Source of the DNA: Elysia marginata
Lineage: Eukaryota > Mollusca > Gastropoda > Plakobranchidae
Assembly (NCBI GenBank): GCA_019649035.1
Contig: BMAT01004028.1
Coordinates: 63,437-127,436, forward strand
Reading direction: 5' to 3'
DNA: 64,000 nt
The notes beneath the pieces are model-generated. The model searched no databases, was not told the DNA's origin, and saw only the letters and a list, made by a program, of their open reading frames with translations. The translations under genes were made by a program, and so were the position numbers. Below, piece after piece: positions 54,298 through 64,000 of this stretch; the first letter of the stretch is position 1, and every line of letters starts with the position of its first letter.

Positions 54298-55014
54298 ATG
54301 AATAAGGAAGGGAGTTTATATACCTTTTTGTTTGCAACGGTAATGGTTATTATTGTTGCAAGTGCTTTGTCCCTGACTGCTACCGGTCTAAAACCAAAAC
54401 AAATGGAGAATATTCGTAAAGAAAAAATGCAGAATATCCTCAAGACCATTGGCATTATAACAAATAGGGACAATGCAGAAAATGAGTTTAGGCGTTATAT
54501 AAAACGCGAAATAGCTCTGACAAAAGATGGCTGGGAGGATAAAAATACAAAAGCTTTTGAGGTAGACCTCGCAAAAGAGCTCAAGAAGGCAGAGAAAGAC
54601 CAAAGATTCCCTTTGTTTGTAGCAGATTTCAAAGGGAGTACATACTATATTGTACCTTTGAGGGGAAGTGGTCTTTGGGATGCTATTTGGGGATATATTT
54701 CTTTTGGTTCCAACTTCAATACCATAAAAGGGGTTGTTTTTGACCACAAAGGTGAGACTGCCGGATTGGGTGCAGAAATAACAAAAGACTGGTTTCAAAA
54801 ACGATTTGAAGGAGAGAAAATTTTTAATGAAGATAAATTATTTGTAGGGGTTACCGTGCTGAAAGGCAACGGAGACCCCGATGGGCAGGATAAGGGAGAC
54901 CATGAGGTAGATGCCATATCAGGAGCCACAATAACAGGTAATGGTGTTACGACAATGATATTTGAAAGGTTGACCCATTATACCCCTTATATAAATAAAG
55001 CTGTAAACCAGTAA
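54298..55014 (+). CDS. nqrC: Na+-translocating NADH:quinone reductase subunit C
   Basis: A 238-residue subunit with one N-terminal membrane helix (about 8-29) and a periplasmic domain carrying a second covalent FMN on the SGAT motif (208-211, Thr211). Also visible are GLGAEI and LRGSGLWD. It starts 5 bases after nqrB. Confidence 0.95.
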   Translation: MNKEGSLYTFLFATVMVIIVASALSLTATGLKPKQMENIRKEKMQNILKTIGIITNRDNAENEFRRYIKREIALTKDGWEDKNTKAFEVDLAKELKKAEKDQRFPLFVADFKGSTYYIVPLRGSGLWDAIWGYISFGSNFNTIKGVVFDHKGETAGLGAEITKDWFQKRFEGEKIFNEDKLFVGVTVLKGNGDPDGQDKGDHEVDAISGATITGNGVTTMIFERLTHYTPYINKAVNQ

Positions 55015-55031
55015 TCTCTTAAAGTAAAGAA

Positions 55032-55709
55032 GTGGAAATAGAAGTCGATCAAAACCTTAAGAAAAAGACCGAAAGGGAATCCTTATTTTCTAAAAAGAAT
55101 AAGAAACTGTTGTCAGACCCTTTCAATGATAACAATCCGATCACCGTTCAGGTACTTGGCATTTGCTCTGCTCTGGCTATAACAGTGCAAATGAAACCTG
55201 CAATAGTAATGAGTATCTCCGTTATGGTAGTTCTATCGGCTAGTAATGTGATTGTTTCTATGATCAGAAACTTGATACCAAGCCGGATAAGAATTATCGT
55301 GCAGTTGGTTGTCGTCGCTTCTATGGTTATATTGGTAGATCAGGTATTGAGAGCCTATGCTTATGATGTTAGCAAAGAGTTATCCATATTTGTTGGATTG
55401 ATCATTACAAACTGTATTGTTATGGGGCGCCTAGAGGCTTTCGCCCTTGGCAATGGCATTTGGAAGTCATTTTTGGATGGTATAGGAAACGCCTTTGGCT
55501 ATGGGGTAATATTAATTATGGTCTCTTTTTTTAGAGAGTTGTTAGGATCCGGAAAGTTGCTTGGTTATCAGGTCATCCCGGAAGGCCTTTACGAGGCTGG
55601 TTATTCGAACAATGGACTGATGTTGCTCTCTCCAATGGCTTTGATTACTGTAGGCGTACTTATTGGTTTGCAAAGGTACAGGAACAGAAAACTTATAGAA
55701 AAAAAATAA
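55032..55709 (+). CDS. nqrD: Na+-translocating NADH:quinone reductase subunit D
   Basis: A 225-residue membrane subunit, six helices, related to nqrE and RnfA/E. It contains the family tract [19 protein letters not shown], in which the Cys (TNC) helps bind the intramembrane iron-sulfur centre, and [13 protein letters not shown]. The start is GTG at 55032; residues 1-30 are charged and longer than in Vibrio. Confidence 0.95.
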   Translation: MEIEVDQNLKKKTERESLFSKKNKKLLSDPFNDNNPITVQVLGICSALAITVQMKPAIVMSISVMVVLSASNVIVSMIRNLIPSRIRIIVQLVVVASMVILVDQVLRAYAYDVSKELSIFVGLIITNCIVMGRLEAFALGNGIWKSFLDGIGNAFGYGVILIMVSFFRELLGSGKLLGYQVIPEGLYEAGYSNNGLMLLSPMALITVGVLIGLQRYRNRKLIEKK

Positions 55710-55713
55710 TCTC

Positions 55714-56328
55714 ATGGATATTTTAAATCTCTTTATAAAAAGTATTTTTATTGAGAACATGATTTTCGCCTATTTTTTGGGCATGTGTTCTTATTTGGCA
55801 GTTTCCAAAACCGTCAAAACAGCTGTTGGTCTTGGTGTCGCTGTGGTCTTTGTACTATTGATAACCGTCCCGCTAAACTATATTTTGGATAATTATCTCC
55901 TCAAACCAGGGGCTTTATCTTGGCTGGGTGATGGGTATAGCGATATTGACTTGAGTTTTTTGAGTTTCATTATTTTTATTGCTGTGATTGCCTCTGTAGT
56001 TCAGTTAGTTGAAATGATTGTAGAGAGATTTGCACCTTCTCTTTATGGTGCTTTGGGGATTTTCCTTCCGCTTATTGCTGTTAACTGTGCTATCCTTGGG
56101 GGGTCTTTATTTATGCAACAAAGAGATTTTTCTTCCTCTTTAGAGGCTATTGTTTATGGTTTGGGTGCTGGAATTGGGTGGCTTATGGCGATTGTCGCGA
56201 TTGCCTCCATTCGCGAGAAAATGACATATTCTAATGTCCCCGCGCCACTTAGAGGCTTGGGTATTACATTTATTGTTACGGGGCTTATGGCCATTGGGTT
56301 TATGAGCTTTATGGGTATAAAATTGTAG
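55714..56328 (+). CDS. nqrE: Na+-translocating NADH:quinone reductase subunit E
   Basis: A 204-residue six-helix subunit, paired with NqrD. Signature features are the start with [21 protein letters not shown] (partly shown) and the second Cys region [16 protein letters not shown]. It starts 4 bases after nqrD and its product ends with [15 protein letters not shown]. Confidence 0.95.
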   Translation: MDILNLFIKSIFIENMIFAYFLGMCSYLAVSKTVKTAVGLGVAVVFVLLITVPLNYILDNYLLKPGALSWLGDGYSDIDLSFLSFIIFIAVIASVVQLVEMIVERFAPSLYGALGIFLPLIAVNCAILGGSLFMQQRDFSSSLEAIVYGLGAGIGWLMAIVAIASIREKMTYSNVPAPLRGLGITFIVTGLMAIGFMSFMGIKL

Positions 56329-56337
56329 CTTAAAAAG

Positions 56338-57633
56338 ATGAATTTTTCGGTTGTCTTATTCTCTCTTTTAGTCTTTCTGACTGTTATATTTGTGTTAGTC
56401 TCCCTTTTGCTTTTTGCAAAAAGTAAACTGTTGCCATCAGGGACCGTTAAATTACTTATCAACGGAGAAAGAAATATAGAGGTATCCTCTGGAGGGACAC
56501 TATTGGGAACGCTTGGAGATAATAAGGTATTCCTGCCTTCTGCCTGTGGTGGTGGTGGGACTTGTATACAGTGCAAATGCCAAGTGTCCAGAGGTGGTGG
56601 CGAGATACTCCCCACAGAAGCCCCTCACTTCACAAAAAAAGAAATTGCCGATGGTTGGCGTTTAGGATGCCAAGTTAAGGTGAAAAATGATATGGAAATT
56701 GTTGTCCCCGAAGAAGTATTTGGAATAAAAAAATGGGAGGCAAAAGTAGTTTCCAATTACAATGTGGCTTCTTTTATAAAAGAATTTATTGTAGAGCTAC
56801 CCGAAGATATGGACTATAAACCAGGGGGATATATACAAATAGAGATACCTAACTGCGAAGTAGATTACAAAAATATAGACATTACTGCCCACCCCAAAGA
56901 ACATCCCAATGATCCCGATAAATTTAAACTGGAGTGGGATAAGTTTAAACTTTGGAATTTGAAAATGAAAAATACCGAAGATGTAGAGCGGGCTTACTCT
57001 ATGGCGTCTTATCCCGCCGAAGGCAGAAAGGTCATGCTAAATGTGAGGGTAGCAACCCCTCCTTGGGATAGACACAAAAATGGCTGGATGGCTGTAAATC
57101 CCGGTGTGGCATCATCTTATATTTTTTCACAAAAGTCTGGAGATATGGTAACGGTGTCTGGTCCATACGGAGAGTTTTTTATTAATGAATCTGATGCAGA
57201 GATGATTTATGTGGGTGGAGGTGCAGGTATGGCACCGATGCGTTCGCACCTCTATCATTTGTTCAGAACCCTAAAAACAGGTAGAAAAGTTTCTTATTGG
57301 TATGGTGGACGCTCCAAAAGAGAGTTGTTTTACACCGAACACTTCCGAGAATTAGAAAAGGACTTCCCAAATTTTAAATTTTATCTAGCTCTCTCTGAAC
57401 CATTGGAAGAGGATAATTGGAACGTTAAAGAGGGATTGGACGGAAAAGGCGATGGGTTTACCGGATTTGTACACCAAGTACTTATAGATAACTACCTTTC
57501 TAAACATGAAGCTCCCGAAGATGTGGAATTTTATTTCTGTGGACCTCCACTTATGAATAAAGCGGTTGAAAAGATGTGTGATGACTTTGGGGTACCCCCC
57601 GAAAATGTCCGATTTGACGATTTTGGAGGGTAG
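56338..57633 (+). CDS. nqrF: Na+-translocating NADH:quinone reductase subunit F
   Basis: The NADH-oxidising subunit: a membrane helix (3-27), a 2Fe-2S ferredoxin domain with Cys70, Cys76, Cys79 and Cys111 ([14 protein letters not shown] and GCQ), the FAD domain with RAYSMASYP, and the NAD domain with [13 protein letters not shown] and FCGPP. 431 residues; it ends with the usual DDFGG. Last gene of the operon; the 142 bases after it lack a clear terminator. Confidence 0.96.
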   Translation: MNFSVVLFSLLVFLTVIFVLVSLLLFAKSKLLPSGTVKLLINGERNIEVSSGGTLLGTLGDNKVFLPSACGGGGTCIQCKCQVSRGGGEILPTEAPHFTKKEIADGWRLGCQVKVKNDMEIVVPEEVFGIKKWEAKVVSNYNVASFIKEFIVELPEDMDYKPGGYIQIEIPNCEVDYKNIDITAHPKEHPNDPDKFKLEWDKFKLWNLKMKNTEDVERAYSMASYPAEGRKVMLNVRVATPPWDRHKNGWMAVNPGVASSYIFSQKSGDMVTVSGPYGEFFINESDAEMIYVGGGAGMAPMRSHLYHLFRTLKTGRKVSYWYGGRSKRELFYTEHFRELEKDFPNFKFYLALSEPLEEDNWNVKEGLDGKGDGFTGFVHQVLIDNYLSKHEAPEDVEFYFCGPPLMNKAVEKMCDDFGVPPENVRFDDFGG

Positions 57634-57745
57634 TAGTCGATCCCTTTTCAATTGTATCTCAATTTAGCCTCTTCCCATTTCAGAATTTGCTACAATAGTC
57701 TTTGTAGTAGAACTAGATAATCTGTAATGCTATTCTAAAAAACAC

Positions 57746-57753
57746 TACATTTG
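57746..57753 (+). promoter_or_regulatory. -7 box of the E2 gene
   Basis: TACATTTG matches TAnnTTTG exactly, 22 bases before the ATG at 57776. Confidence 0.5.
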
Positions 57754-57775
57754 TATCAAAGACTTTAATTGTATT

Positions 57776-59146
57776 ATGGCAAGAGTAGAATTAAAGCTTC
57801 CGCAAATGGGGGAGAGTATTTCGGAGGCAACTATTATTTCTTGGAAAAAGAAAGTCGGAGATCCAGTTAAGGAAGATGATATAGTGGTAGAGGTAGCTAC
57901 TGATAAGGTAGACAACGAAGTGCCTAGTGAAGCTTCCGGTATATTAGTAAAGCAGTTTTTTAACGAAAAGGACACCATCAAAGTTGGGGACACTTATGCC
58001 ATTGTAGAAACAGATTCTAAAGGAACGCCTACCCATGTCTCTAGTGATATAAATACTGAGAATAAGGAAGCATCTACTATAAATTCGTCAAAAAAAGAAG
58101 ATACTTTCATAAAACCAACTCAAGAAAAATTAGAAGATAAGCCGACTGAAAGTAAGCCCATTGATACACCACTTGAAAAAGAGTTTTCTAAGGTTATCCC
58201 TTCTAATAGTACTGAGAGCGTCAGATTTTTTTACTCTCCTCTGATAAGAAGTATCATGACGCAGGAAAATATTGACCCCAGCGAGTTGCAACACATTAAG
58301 GGGACGGGGAAAAATAACAGACTCACAAAAGAAGATCTGCTTAAGTACCTCAAGCAACGTAATGATAGTTCTACAGAGCCAAGGATAATAAACCCAGAAA
58401 ATCCTGCGACAAAAACTATCAATATGGAATTGTCAGAAGGTGACCAAGTAGTGGAAATGGATAGGGTGAGGAAACTTATTGCCCACCATATGGTTGACAG
58501 TCTGAAAACATCTGCCCATGTACAGAGTATAGTAGAGGCAGATGTAACCAATATGGTCAAATGGAGAGACCTTGTCAAAGCCAAATTTCATCAGGAAACA
58601 GGAGTTAAGCTCACCTTTACACCTATCCTAATAGAGGCTATTGTGCGTATATTGAGAGACTTCCCGATAATGAACAGCCATATATCTGGGGAGAAAATCA
58701 TTATGAGAAAAAATATCAATATTGGTATGGCGACTGCCTTAGAAAACAATAACCTTATAGTCCCTGTAATAAAAAACGCTGAAACACTAAATATAGTAGG
58801 GCTTGCAAAAGAAGTAACCCGCTTGTCAGAAAGGGCGAGAAATAACAAGTTAACCCACAGCGATACTACAGAGGGGACTTATACGGTTAGTAATATTGGT
58901 AGTTTTGGAACAATGATTGGGACGCCTATCATCAATCAGCCTCAGGTTGGTATTATGGCGTTAGGGGTCATTCAAAAAGTCCCCACCGTATTAGAAAGCC
59001 CACAAGGTGACTTTATTGGTATTCGTTACAGAATGTTCCTCTCCCATAGCTATGACCACCGTATTGTAGATGGTGCTGTGGGAGGGCTTTTTGTCAAAAA
59101 AGTGGCAGAATATATAGAAAATTGGGATGTCAATAGAACTTTCTAA
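57776..59146 (+). CDS. 2-Oxo acid dehydrogenase dihydrolipoyl acyltransferase (E2)
   Basis: The core enzyme that passes acyl groups from lipoate to CoA. The 456-residue protein has one lipoyl domain with the lipoylated Lys44 (ATDKVDNE), a flexible polar linker (about 85-145), a subunit-binding domain (about 150-192, with PLIRSIMTQ and NRLTKEDLLKYL), and the catalytic domain with HSYDHRIVDG near the C-terminus. Which substrate (pyruvate, 2-oxoglutarate or branched-chain oxoacids) cannot be fixed here because E1 and E3 are not adjacent. The next gene starts 3 bases after its stop. Confidence 0.9.
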   Translation: MARVELKLPQMGESISEATIISWKKKVGDPVKEDDIVVEVATDKVDNEVPSEASGILVKQFFNEKDTIKVGDTYAIVETDSKGTPTHVSSDINTENKEASTINSSKKEDTFIKPTQEKLEDKPTESKPIDTPLEKEFSKVIPSNSTESVRFFYSPLIRSIMTQENIDPSELQHIKGTGKNNRLTKEDLLKYLKQRNDSSTEPRIINPENPATKTINMELSEGDQVVEMDRVRKLIAHHMVDSLKTSAHVQSIVEADVTNMVKWRDLVKAKFHQETGVKLTFTPILIEAIVRILRDFPIMNSHISGEKIIMRKNINIGMATALENNNLIVPVIKNAETLNIVGLAKEVTRLSERARNNKLTHSDTTEGTYTVSNIGSFGTMIGTPIINQPQVGIMALGVIQKVPTVLESPQGDFIGIRYRMFLSHSYDHRIVDGAVGGLFVKKVAEYIENWDVNRTF

Positions 59147-59149
59147 GGG

Positions 59150-59920
59150 ATGGAAATAAATCTCAAAAGACCACTCTGCTTCTTTGATTTGGAGACCACA
59201 GGGACGAATATCTCAAAGGATAGAATTGTAGAGATTTCTGTGCTAAAAGTTTTTCCTAATAAGACAAAAGAATCAAAATCTTGGTTGCTCAACCCTACTA
59301 TTCATATTCCTTTAGAATCTACTGCAATTCACGGTATTTCCAATGTCGATGTTGAGAACCTCCCTACTTTCAAAGATGTTGCCAAGGAGGTCTCTGTATT
59401 TATCAAAGATGTTGATTTAGCAGGCTTCAATTCCAATCGTTTTGATATTCCGCTATTGGCAGAAGAATTCTTGAGGGCAGATATAGAATTTGATATGGTC
59501 AAGCGATTGAGTATAGATGTCCAAAATATTTTTCACAAAATGGAAAAGAGAACTTTGGAGGCCGCATATAAATTCTATTGTAAAAAATCTCTCAAAGGGG
59601 TACATAGAGCAAAGGCAGATGCTGAGGCAACCTATGAAGTGTTAAAAGAACAATTAAGTAGGTATCATAGTGATTTGCAAAATGATGTGGCTTTTTTGTC
59701 AGAATTTTCTTCTCACCGCAAAACAGCAGACCTCGCCGGGTTCATTACTTATAATGAGAATGAAGAGGAGGTGTTTAACTTTGGCAAATATAAGGGACAA
59801 ATAATTACTTCTGTTTTGCAAAAAGATTCTGGTTACTTCAATTGGATACAACACGCCGATTTTCCCCTTTACACCAAAAAAGTGCTTACAGCTATCCGGT
59901 TGGGTCAACTCAAAAGTTAA
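59150..59920 (+). CDS. DnaQ-like (DEDDh) 3'-5' exonuclease
   Basis: A 256-residue exonuclease related to the proofreading subunit of DNA polymerase III. The DEDDh residues are visible as D13 and E15 (FFDLETTG), the AGFNSNRFDIPLL tract with its Asp, and HRAKADAEATYEVL with the His and last Asp. A C-terminal stretch (FNFGKYKGQ) resembles a small nucleic-acid-binding extension found in Bacteroidetes homologues. It follows the E2 gene by 3 bases, a surprising partner, and overlaps nadE by 11 bases at the 3' end. Confidence 0.87.
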   Translation: MEINLKRPLCFFDLETTGTNISKDRIVEISVLKVFPNKTKESKSWLLNPTIHIPLESTAIHGISNVDVENLPTFKDVAKEVSVFIKDVDLAGFNSNRFDIPLLAEEFLRADIEFDMVKRLSIDVQNIFHKMEKRTLEAAYKFYCKKSLKGVHRAKADAEATYEVLKEQLSRYHSDLQNDVAFLSEFSSHRKTADLAGFITYNENEEEVFNFGKYKGQIITSVLQKDSGYFNWIQHADFPLYTKKVLTAIRLGQLKS

Positions 59921-60701
59921 TTTCTCTCAACTTTTCGGGAATTTTACAAACGGGGATAGGATCCATTTTGTGAAGGTTGCTATAGTGTAATTTTGTATAT
60001 ATCTGAAAAACCTTTTTTTCTCTCCCCTCAAAATCATTTGCTGACTTTCTCTGCTCGTACATCTTCATTGCCCACTCCAATTCAGGATAGGTAGCCCCGA
60101 TTTGTTTTTCATCTGTTCGGTCATCATCCCAAAGGCCATCTGTAGGGGGTGCATCTAATATTTTTTGAGAAACCCCGATGGTTTTAGCAATACCAAAAAC
60201 TTCTGTTTTATTAAGATCTGCTATAGGGCTGATGTCTACACCGCCATCACCATATTTTGTAAAAAAGCCAATTCCAAAATCCTCCACTTTATTACCCGTT
60301 CCTACAACCAAAAAATTATGAAGGGTAGCGTAGTAGTACAGAGTTGTCATTCGCAATCGGGACCGCATATTTGCAAAAGCTAAGTTGTTTTTTTCTGGTT
60401 TATTATTTGACAATGTAGATTTTAATACCTCAAATGGAGAGCTGAGATTTACAGATAATCCCCTAACATTAGGAAATTTCTTTTGTAACCAGTTAATGTG
60501 ATTTAATGCTCTATTTATTTGATTATTATCCTGATGTATTGCCATTTCCAAGCACAAAGTCTCCCTCCCCGTATGTGCACACAAGGTAGAGGTAAGTGCA
60601 GAGTCTATGCCTCCTGAAACGCCTAAAACAAAGCCCTTCTGCTCAGAGCTTTCTAAATATTTTGCTAACCAATTGGTTATATGATGTGCAACGCCAACCA
60701 T
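59910..60701 (-). CDS. nadE: NAD+ synthase (ammonia-dependent)
   Basis: NadE amidates nicotinic acid adenine dinucleotide to NAD. The 263-residue protein has the ATP pyrophosphatase loop SGGIDS (29-34), the VGTGNKVEDFGIGFFTKYGDGG tract (abbreviated), and PTDGLWDDDRTDEKQIGATY, the NAAD-binding tail. There is no glutaminase domain, so free ammonia is used. With nadA-nadB at 32 kb it covers the end of the same pathway. A 107-base gap separates it from menC. Confidence 0.93.
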   Translation of the reverse strand: MVGVAHHITNWLAKYLESSEQKGFVLGVSGGIDSALTSTLCAHTGRETLCLEMAIHQDNNQINRALNHINWLQKKFPNVRGLSVNLSSPFEVLKSTLSNNKPEKNNLAFANMRSRLRMTTLYYYATLHNFLVVGTGNKVEDFGIGFFTKYGDGGVDISPIADLNKTEVFGIAKTIGVSQKILDAPPTDGLWDDDRTDEKQIGATYPELEWAMKMYEQRKSANDFEGREKKVFQIYTKLHYSNLHKMDPIPVCKIPEKLREINF

Positions 60702-60808
60702 ACGAAGTTATTGGCGAATTTAAAAAAATAATGTCCCTCCTAGATTCAAATTCCATCTGTTTTTTTGAAGGAGAAATGAGCAGTCGTAAGAAGAGAATCG
60801 GAAATATG

Positions 60809-61822
60809 TTAAATACTCCTCGGCTGAAAAAATAGTTTGTCTTTTTTTAATAACAAAGGGGAGGGGATGTTGTTTGTATATAGTCCGCCTGTTCCAAGTC
60901 CTTGGAAGACTGGGTTATTTTTTGAAAATATCCACTGGGCAATCGCATTTAGACCTATATTTGACTCTAAGGCACTTGTCGCCCACCAACCAATTGAAAG
61001 TGCCTCAGCTAAATATATCCACTCCTCAGAACTGTCTATTCCTCCTAAAAGTGACGGTTTTAAGATGATGTATTTGGGTTTTATCGTTTCCAAAAGTTGC
61101 CTTTTCTTCTCATAGGAAAAAATCCCGATGAGCTCCTCATCCAGAGCAATGGGAATCGGGGACTTCTTACATATTTCGGTCATTGCCTCTATTTGCCCTT
61201 GTTTTATAGGTTGTTCCAAAGAGTGGATTCCAAAAATAGATAGCTCTTCCAACTTTTTCATTGCATCTCTTACCGTAAAGGCACCATTAGCATCAAGTCG
61301 AATTTCTAAATCTTCTTTAGTATATTCATCCCTTATGGATTTTATAATATCCAGCTCCTTTTCAAAGTTAAGGGTTCCAATTTTTAGTTTTAGGCACTTA
61401 AACTCCAATCTTAGTTTTTCCCTAATTTGTGCGTTTATAAATGACTTGTCTCCCATCCAAATAAGCCCGTTTATCTCAATTCCCTTTTTGCCATTTGTAA
61501 ATTCGGAGGGGAATAATAGCCAAGGGTTGTCCTGTTTTAGCGAGAGTTTTAGTTGTTCTACCCCAAACCGAATAGATGGGAATTGCTCTAATTGTTCTAA
61601 AATATCGGGGGCATCAAAATTATGACAAGCCCATCTCAAGGTATTTTCATATGTGTCTAAATTATCTGGACTTAGTGTTTTCAGAAGTCCGCATTCCCCC
61701 ATATATGTTTGATTTCCCCTCTTTGTGAAAATGAACCAACTTTCTTTCTCTTTTAGGATACCCCGAGATGTTCCCGAGGGATTTTTAAAATTTAAAATAT
61801 GTTTTTTGAAAGATATTTCCAT
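60809..61822 (-). CDS. menC: o-Succinylbenzoate synthase
   Basis: MenC, an enolase-superfamily enzyme, dehydrates SHCHC to o-succinylbenzoate in menaquinone synthesis. From ATG at 61822 the product is 337 residues (the frame runs to 61858). Superfamily motifs: KLKIG with the catalytic Lys, DANGAF (metal Asp), EQP (metal Glu), ALDEE (metal Asp/Glu) and ILKPSLLGG with the second Lys. The substrate is inferred from similarity and the presence of menE. The divergent recQ promoter region lies upstream. Confidence 0.87.
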   Translation of the reverse strand: MEISFKKHILNFKNPSGTSRGILKEKESWFIFTKRGNQTYMGECGLLKTLSPDNLDTYENTLRWACHNFDAPDILEQLEQFPSIRFGVEQLKLSLKQDNPWLLFPSEFTNGKKGIEINGLIWMGDKSFINAQIREKLRLEFKCLKLKIGTLNFEKELDIIKSIRDEYTKEDLEIRLDANGAFTVRDAMKKLEELSIFGIHSLEQPIKQGQIEAMTEICKKSPIPIALDEELIGIFSYEKKRQLLETIKPKYIILKPSLLGGIDSSEEWIYLAEALSIGWWATSALESNIGLNAIAQWIFSKNNPVFQGLGTGGLYTNNIPSPLLLKKDKLFFQPRSI

Positions 61823-61955
61823 TAAAGAGGTCAATTTTTTTTGTGGTAGAATAACCAAAAATAAAACCTTTATTATAGGATTAGCCCTTAATTTTAGAAA
61901 AATCTATAGCTAAGGAATTTCTTTTTTAAACTCGGTTACAATTGTATAATTTTAT

Positions 61956-61963
61956 TAGCTTTG
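61956..61963 (+). promoter_or_regulatory. -7 box upstream of recQ
   Basis: TAGCTTTG matches TAnnTTTG exactly, but lies 106 bases before the recQ ATG, which would give a fairly long leader. Confidence 0.35.
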
Positions 61964-62069
61964 AAGAACGGTATTGCTTTGAAATGGATTGCAAATGTAT
62001 GTTAAAACATAAGTAGTTACTGTAGACAAACTTCCGTATCTGTTCAGATTATGGGTATTTGTTTTAATT

Positions 62070-64000
62070 ATGGCTAAAAAATTAGATTTTAGAAAGGCTC
62101 TAAAAAGACACTTTGGGTTTTCTCAGTTCAAGGGCATGCAAGAGGAGATTATCAAGAGTGTTTTTAATAGAGAAAATGTATTTGTAATCATGCCCACGGG
62201 AGGTGGCAAGTCTCTATGCTATCAGCTTCCCGCTCTGGAGATGGCTGGGGTTGCAATTATTGTCTCGCCTCTTATCGCCCTGATGAAAAATCAGGTGGAT
62301 TTTGTCCGCTCTTTTTCTACGGAGGGAGGGGTGGTACATATGCTAAACTCTTCCCTTAGTAGGAAGCAGGTTACACGAGTAAAAGAAGATGTAAAAAATG
62401 GATTGACAAAGATGCTCTATGTAGCACCAGAATCCCTTACAAAAGATGAATATGTAGATTTTTTGAGCAAAGCCACTATTTCTTTTATCGCTATTGATGA
62501 GGCACATTGTATATCAGAGTGGGGACACGACTTTAGACCAGAATACAGAAATCTAAATCTTATCTTTGGTCGGATTAAACAAGATGTTCCCGTCATTGCT
62601 CTCACCGCTACAGCTACGGAAAAAGTTCAGGGGGACATCTTGAAAAATCTGCGAATAAATAATGCAAAGGTCTACAAAGATTCATTTAATAGACCAAACC
62701 TATTTTATGAGGTACGCCCTAAAACCCAAGATGTAGACACTGACATCATCAGATTTATAAAAGAGAATCCAGAAGAGTCTGGCATTATCTATTGCCTTAG
62801 CAGGAAAAAGGTGGAAGAGCTCGCGCAGATTCTTCAGGTAAACGGCATTTCAGCGCTTCCTTATCATGCCGGTTTGGATAGTAAAACAAGGTCAAGGCAT
62901 CAGGATATGTTTTTGATGGAGGATGCAGATATTATTGTTGCGACCATAGCTTTTGGAATGGGAATTGACAAGCCTGATGTACGCTTTGTTATCCACTATG
63001 ACATCCCCAAAAGTATGGAGAGCTACTATCAAGAGACTGGCAGGGCGGGTAGAGACGGTGGTAAGGGGCATTGCCTTACATTCTACAATTACAAAGATGT
63101 GGAGCGTATGGAGAAATTTATACAAAGTAAGCCCTTTGGTGAGAAGGAGATAGGCTCTGCTTTGTTGCATGATTTTGTTGCATATGCTGAGACTTCTATC
63201 TCTAGAAGAAAGTTTATTCTTCACTACTTTGGAGAGGAATTTGACGAAGTCAATGGTGAGGGTGCTGATATGGATGACAATTCGCGAAATCCCAAAGAAA
63301 AAATAGAAGCCAAAGAGGAAGTTTTAAAGCTCTTTGAGGTAATAGGAAAATTAGATGGAGAGTTTAAAATAAAAGATATTGTGAATATTCTGGTGGGTAA
63401 TGAGAACTCTATTATCAGGGGTCGGGACGCACATAAAGAATACTTTTTTGGAGTAGGTAAAGACAAGGAAAAAATATTTTGGACAGCACTCATCAGGCAG
63501 TTGATAGTTTTAAAATATCTCCATAAGGAGATAGAGACCTACGGGATGCTTCACTTGACAGAAAGAGCAAAGGACTTTATAGAAAAGCCGACTTCATTTT
63601 TGATGACCAAAGATCATGAGTTTTATGACGATACTCCTGTGGCAAAATCAAGCGATAAAGGTCAGGGTGTAGCAGATGATATTTTAATGTCAATATTGAA
63701 GGACCTAAGAAAGAAAATCGCCCAAAAGCTAAATGTACCACCTTTTGCTGTTTTTCAGGAGCCTTCGCTAGAGGAGATGGTAATAAACTACCCTGTGGAC
63801 CTAGATGAACTCTCTAATATACACGGCGTAGGAAAGGGTAAAGCAGAGAAATACGGAAAGGAATTTGTTAGTTTGATAGCTCGCTATGTGGAAGAAAATG
63901 ACATTATGAGGTCTAATGATCTAGTTGTCAAATCAACAGGTTCAAAGTCTTTAATGAAACTACACATCATACAGTCTATAGATAGGAAAATAGATTTTGA
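62070..64000 (+). CDS. recQ: ATP-dependent DNA helicase RecQ, 3' end outside the window
   Basis: A 3'-5' DNA helicase in recombination and fork repair; 643 codons are visible and the frame is open at the edge. Walker A PTGGGKS (42-48), DEAH (143-146), then the second RecA domain with [13 protein letters not shown] and [12 protein letters not shown]. The winged-helix part follows, with [24 protein letters not shown] where the usual RecQ zinc knuckle would have Cys ligands; none is seen. An HRDC-like domain (about residues 535-610, [31 protein letters not shown], shown in part) is present. Start ATG at 62070. Confidence 0.93.
   Translation, partial: MAKKLDFRKALKRHFGFSQFKGMQEEIIKSVFNRENVFVIMPTGGGKSLCYQLPALEMAGVAIIVSPLIALMKNQVDFVRSFSTEGGVVHMLNSSLSRKQVTRVKEDVKNGLTKMLYVAPESLTKDEYVDFLSKATISFIAIDEAHCISEWGHDFRPEYRNLNLIFGRIKQDVPVIALTATATEKVQGDILKNLRINNAKVYKDSFNRPNLFYEVRPKTQDVDTDIIRFIKENPEESGIIYCLSRKKVEELAQILQVNGISALPYHAGLDSKTRSRHQDMFLMEDADIIVATIAFGMGIDKPDVRFVIHYDIPKSMESYYQETGRAGRDGGKGHCLTFYNYKDVERMEKFIQSKPFGEKEIGSALLHDFVAYAETSISRRKFILHYFGEEFDEVNGEGADMDDNSRNPKEKIEAKEEVLKLFEVIGKLDGEFKIKDIVNILVGNENSIIRGRDAHKEYFFGVGKDKEKIFWTALIRQLIVLKYLHKEIETYGMLHLTERAKDFIEKPTSFLMTKDHEFYDDTPVAKSSDKGQGVADDILMSILKDLRKKIAQKLNVPPFAVFQEPSLEEMVINYPVDLDELSNIHGVGKGKAEKYGKEFVSLIARYVEENDIMRSNDLVVKSTGSKSLMKLHIIQSIDRKIDF

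Noticed and set aside
1-64000. CRISPR arrays, prophage, intact transposons, rRNA operons
   Set aside because: No regularly spaced repeats, phage genes, complete transposases or rRNA stretches were seen anywhere in the window.

Overview
The window is AT-rich bacterial DNA, densely coded on both strands, and it looks like a member of Bacteroidota, most likely Flavobacteriales. The evidence is the C-terminus of a SusD/RagB protein at the left edge, a DUF4856-imelysin-HTTM-FecA-like receptor cluster, a Rho factor with a long basic insertion, TrpE, PEP carboxylase and RecQ of the Bacteroidetes type, and repeated TAnnTTTG promoter -7 boxes. I cannot name the species. There are no rRNA genes, CRISPR arrays or intact insertion sequences, and no prophage genes that I recognise.

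Layout, left to right. 1-3.6 kb: SusD end, rsmI, recJ and, convergent, an LpxH-like hydrolase. 3.6-5.95 kb: an IS1595-family transposase remnant followed by a type II restriction-modification pair (C5 methyltransferase plus putative endonuclease), the first accessory island. 6.1-11 kb: lnt, acs and an AcuI/YhdH-type oxidoreductase, all on the minus strand. 11.1-17.3 kb: a secreted hypothetical protein, a YceI protein, the overlapping trpE-trpG-hemB unit and rho; then tRNA-Cys, folB, ppc, menE, a CPBP protease and gpmI on the minus strand. 24.1-31.9 kb: a cysteine desulfurase, a small SRPBCC protein, then a heme/iron uptake locus whose first gene (DUF4856) appears decayed. 32-38 kb: nadA-nadB, an acyl-CoA dehydrogenase and a large secreted protein of four tandem F-type-lectin-like domains; then tRNA-Pro. 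38.9-48.1 kb: an NlpC/P60 peptidase, a three-gene RND efflux operon, aspartokinase and fructose-bisphosphatase. 48.2-51.5 kb: a second restriction-modification island with a methyltransferase carrying an N-terminal nuclease motif (BcgI-like) and a specificity subunit containing a 24-bp in-frame tandem repeat. 51.7-57.6 kb: a complete nqrABCDEF operon. 57.8-64 kb: a 2-oxoacid dehydrogenase E2, a DnaQ-like exonuclease, nadE, menC and recQ, which runs off the right edge.

How the genes fit together. Menaquinone synthesis (menE, menC) supplies the quinone reduced by the sodium-pumping Nqr complex. nadA/nadB and nadE cover the first and last steps of NAD synthesis. acs, ppc, gpmI, fbp and E2 belong to central carbon metabolism, and lnt and lpxH to the outer membrane. 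The parts that vary between strains are probably the two restriction islands, the lectin and the iron locus.

The most distinctive observations are: (1) the BcgI-like restriction system, with repeats in the specificity subunit able to alter half-site spacing; (2) the tetra-F-type-lectin secreted protein; (3) the DUF4856 gene, which has lost its lipidation cysteine, apparently a central block, and the reading frame at its end; (4) a perfect inverted repeat overlapping the nadA promoter; and (5) a roughly 45-bp sequence shared by two distant intergenic regions. All family assignments come from recognising sequence motifs by eye; no database search was run.
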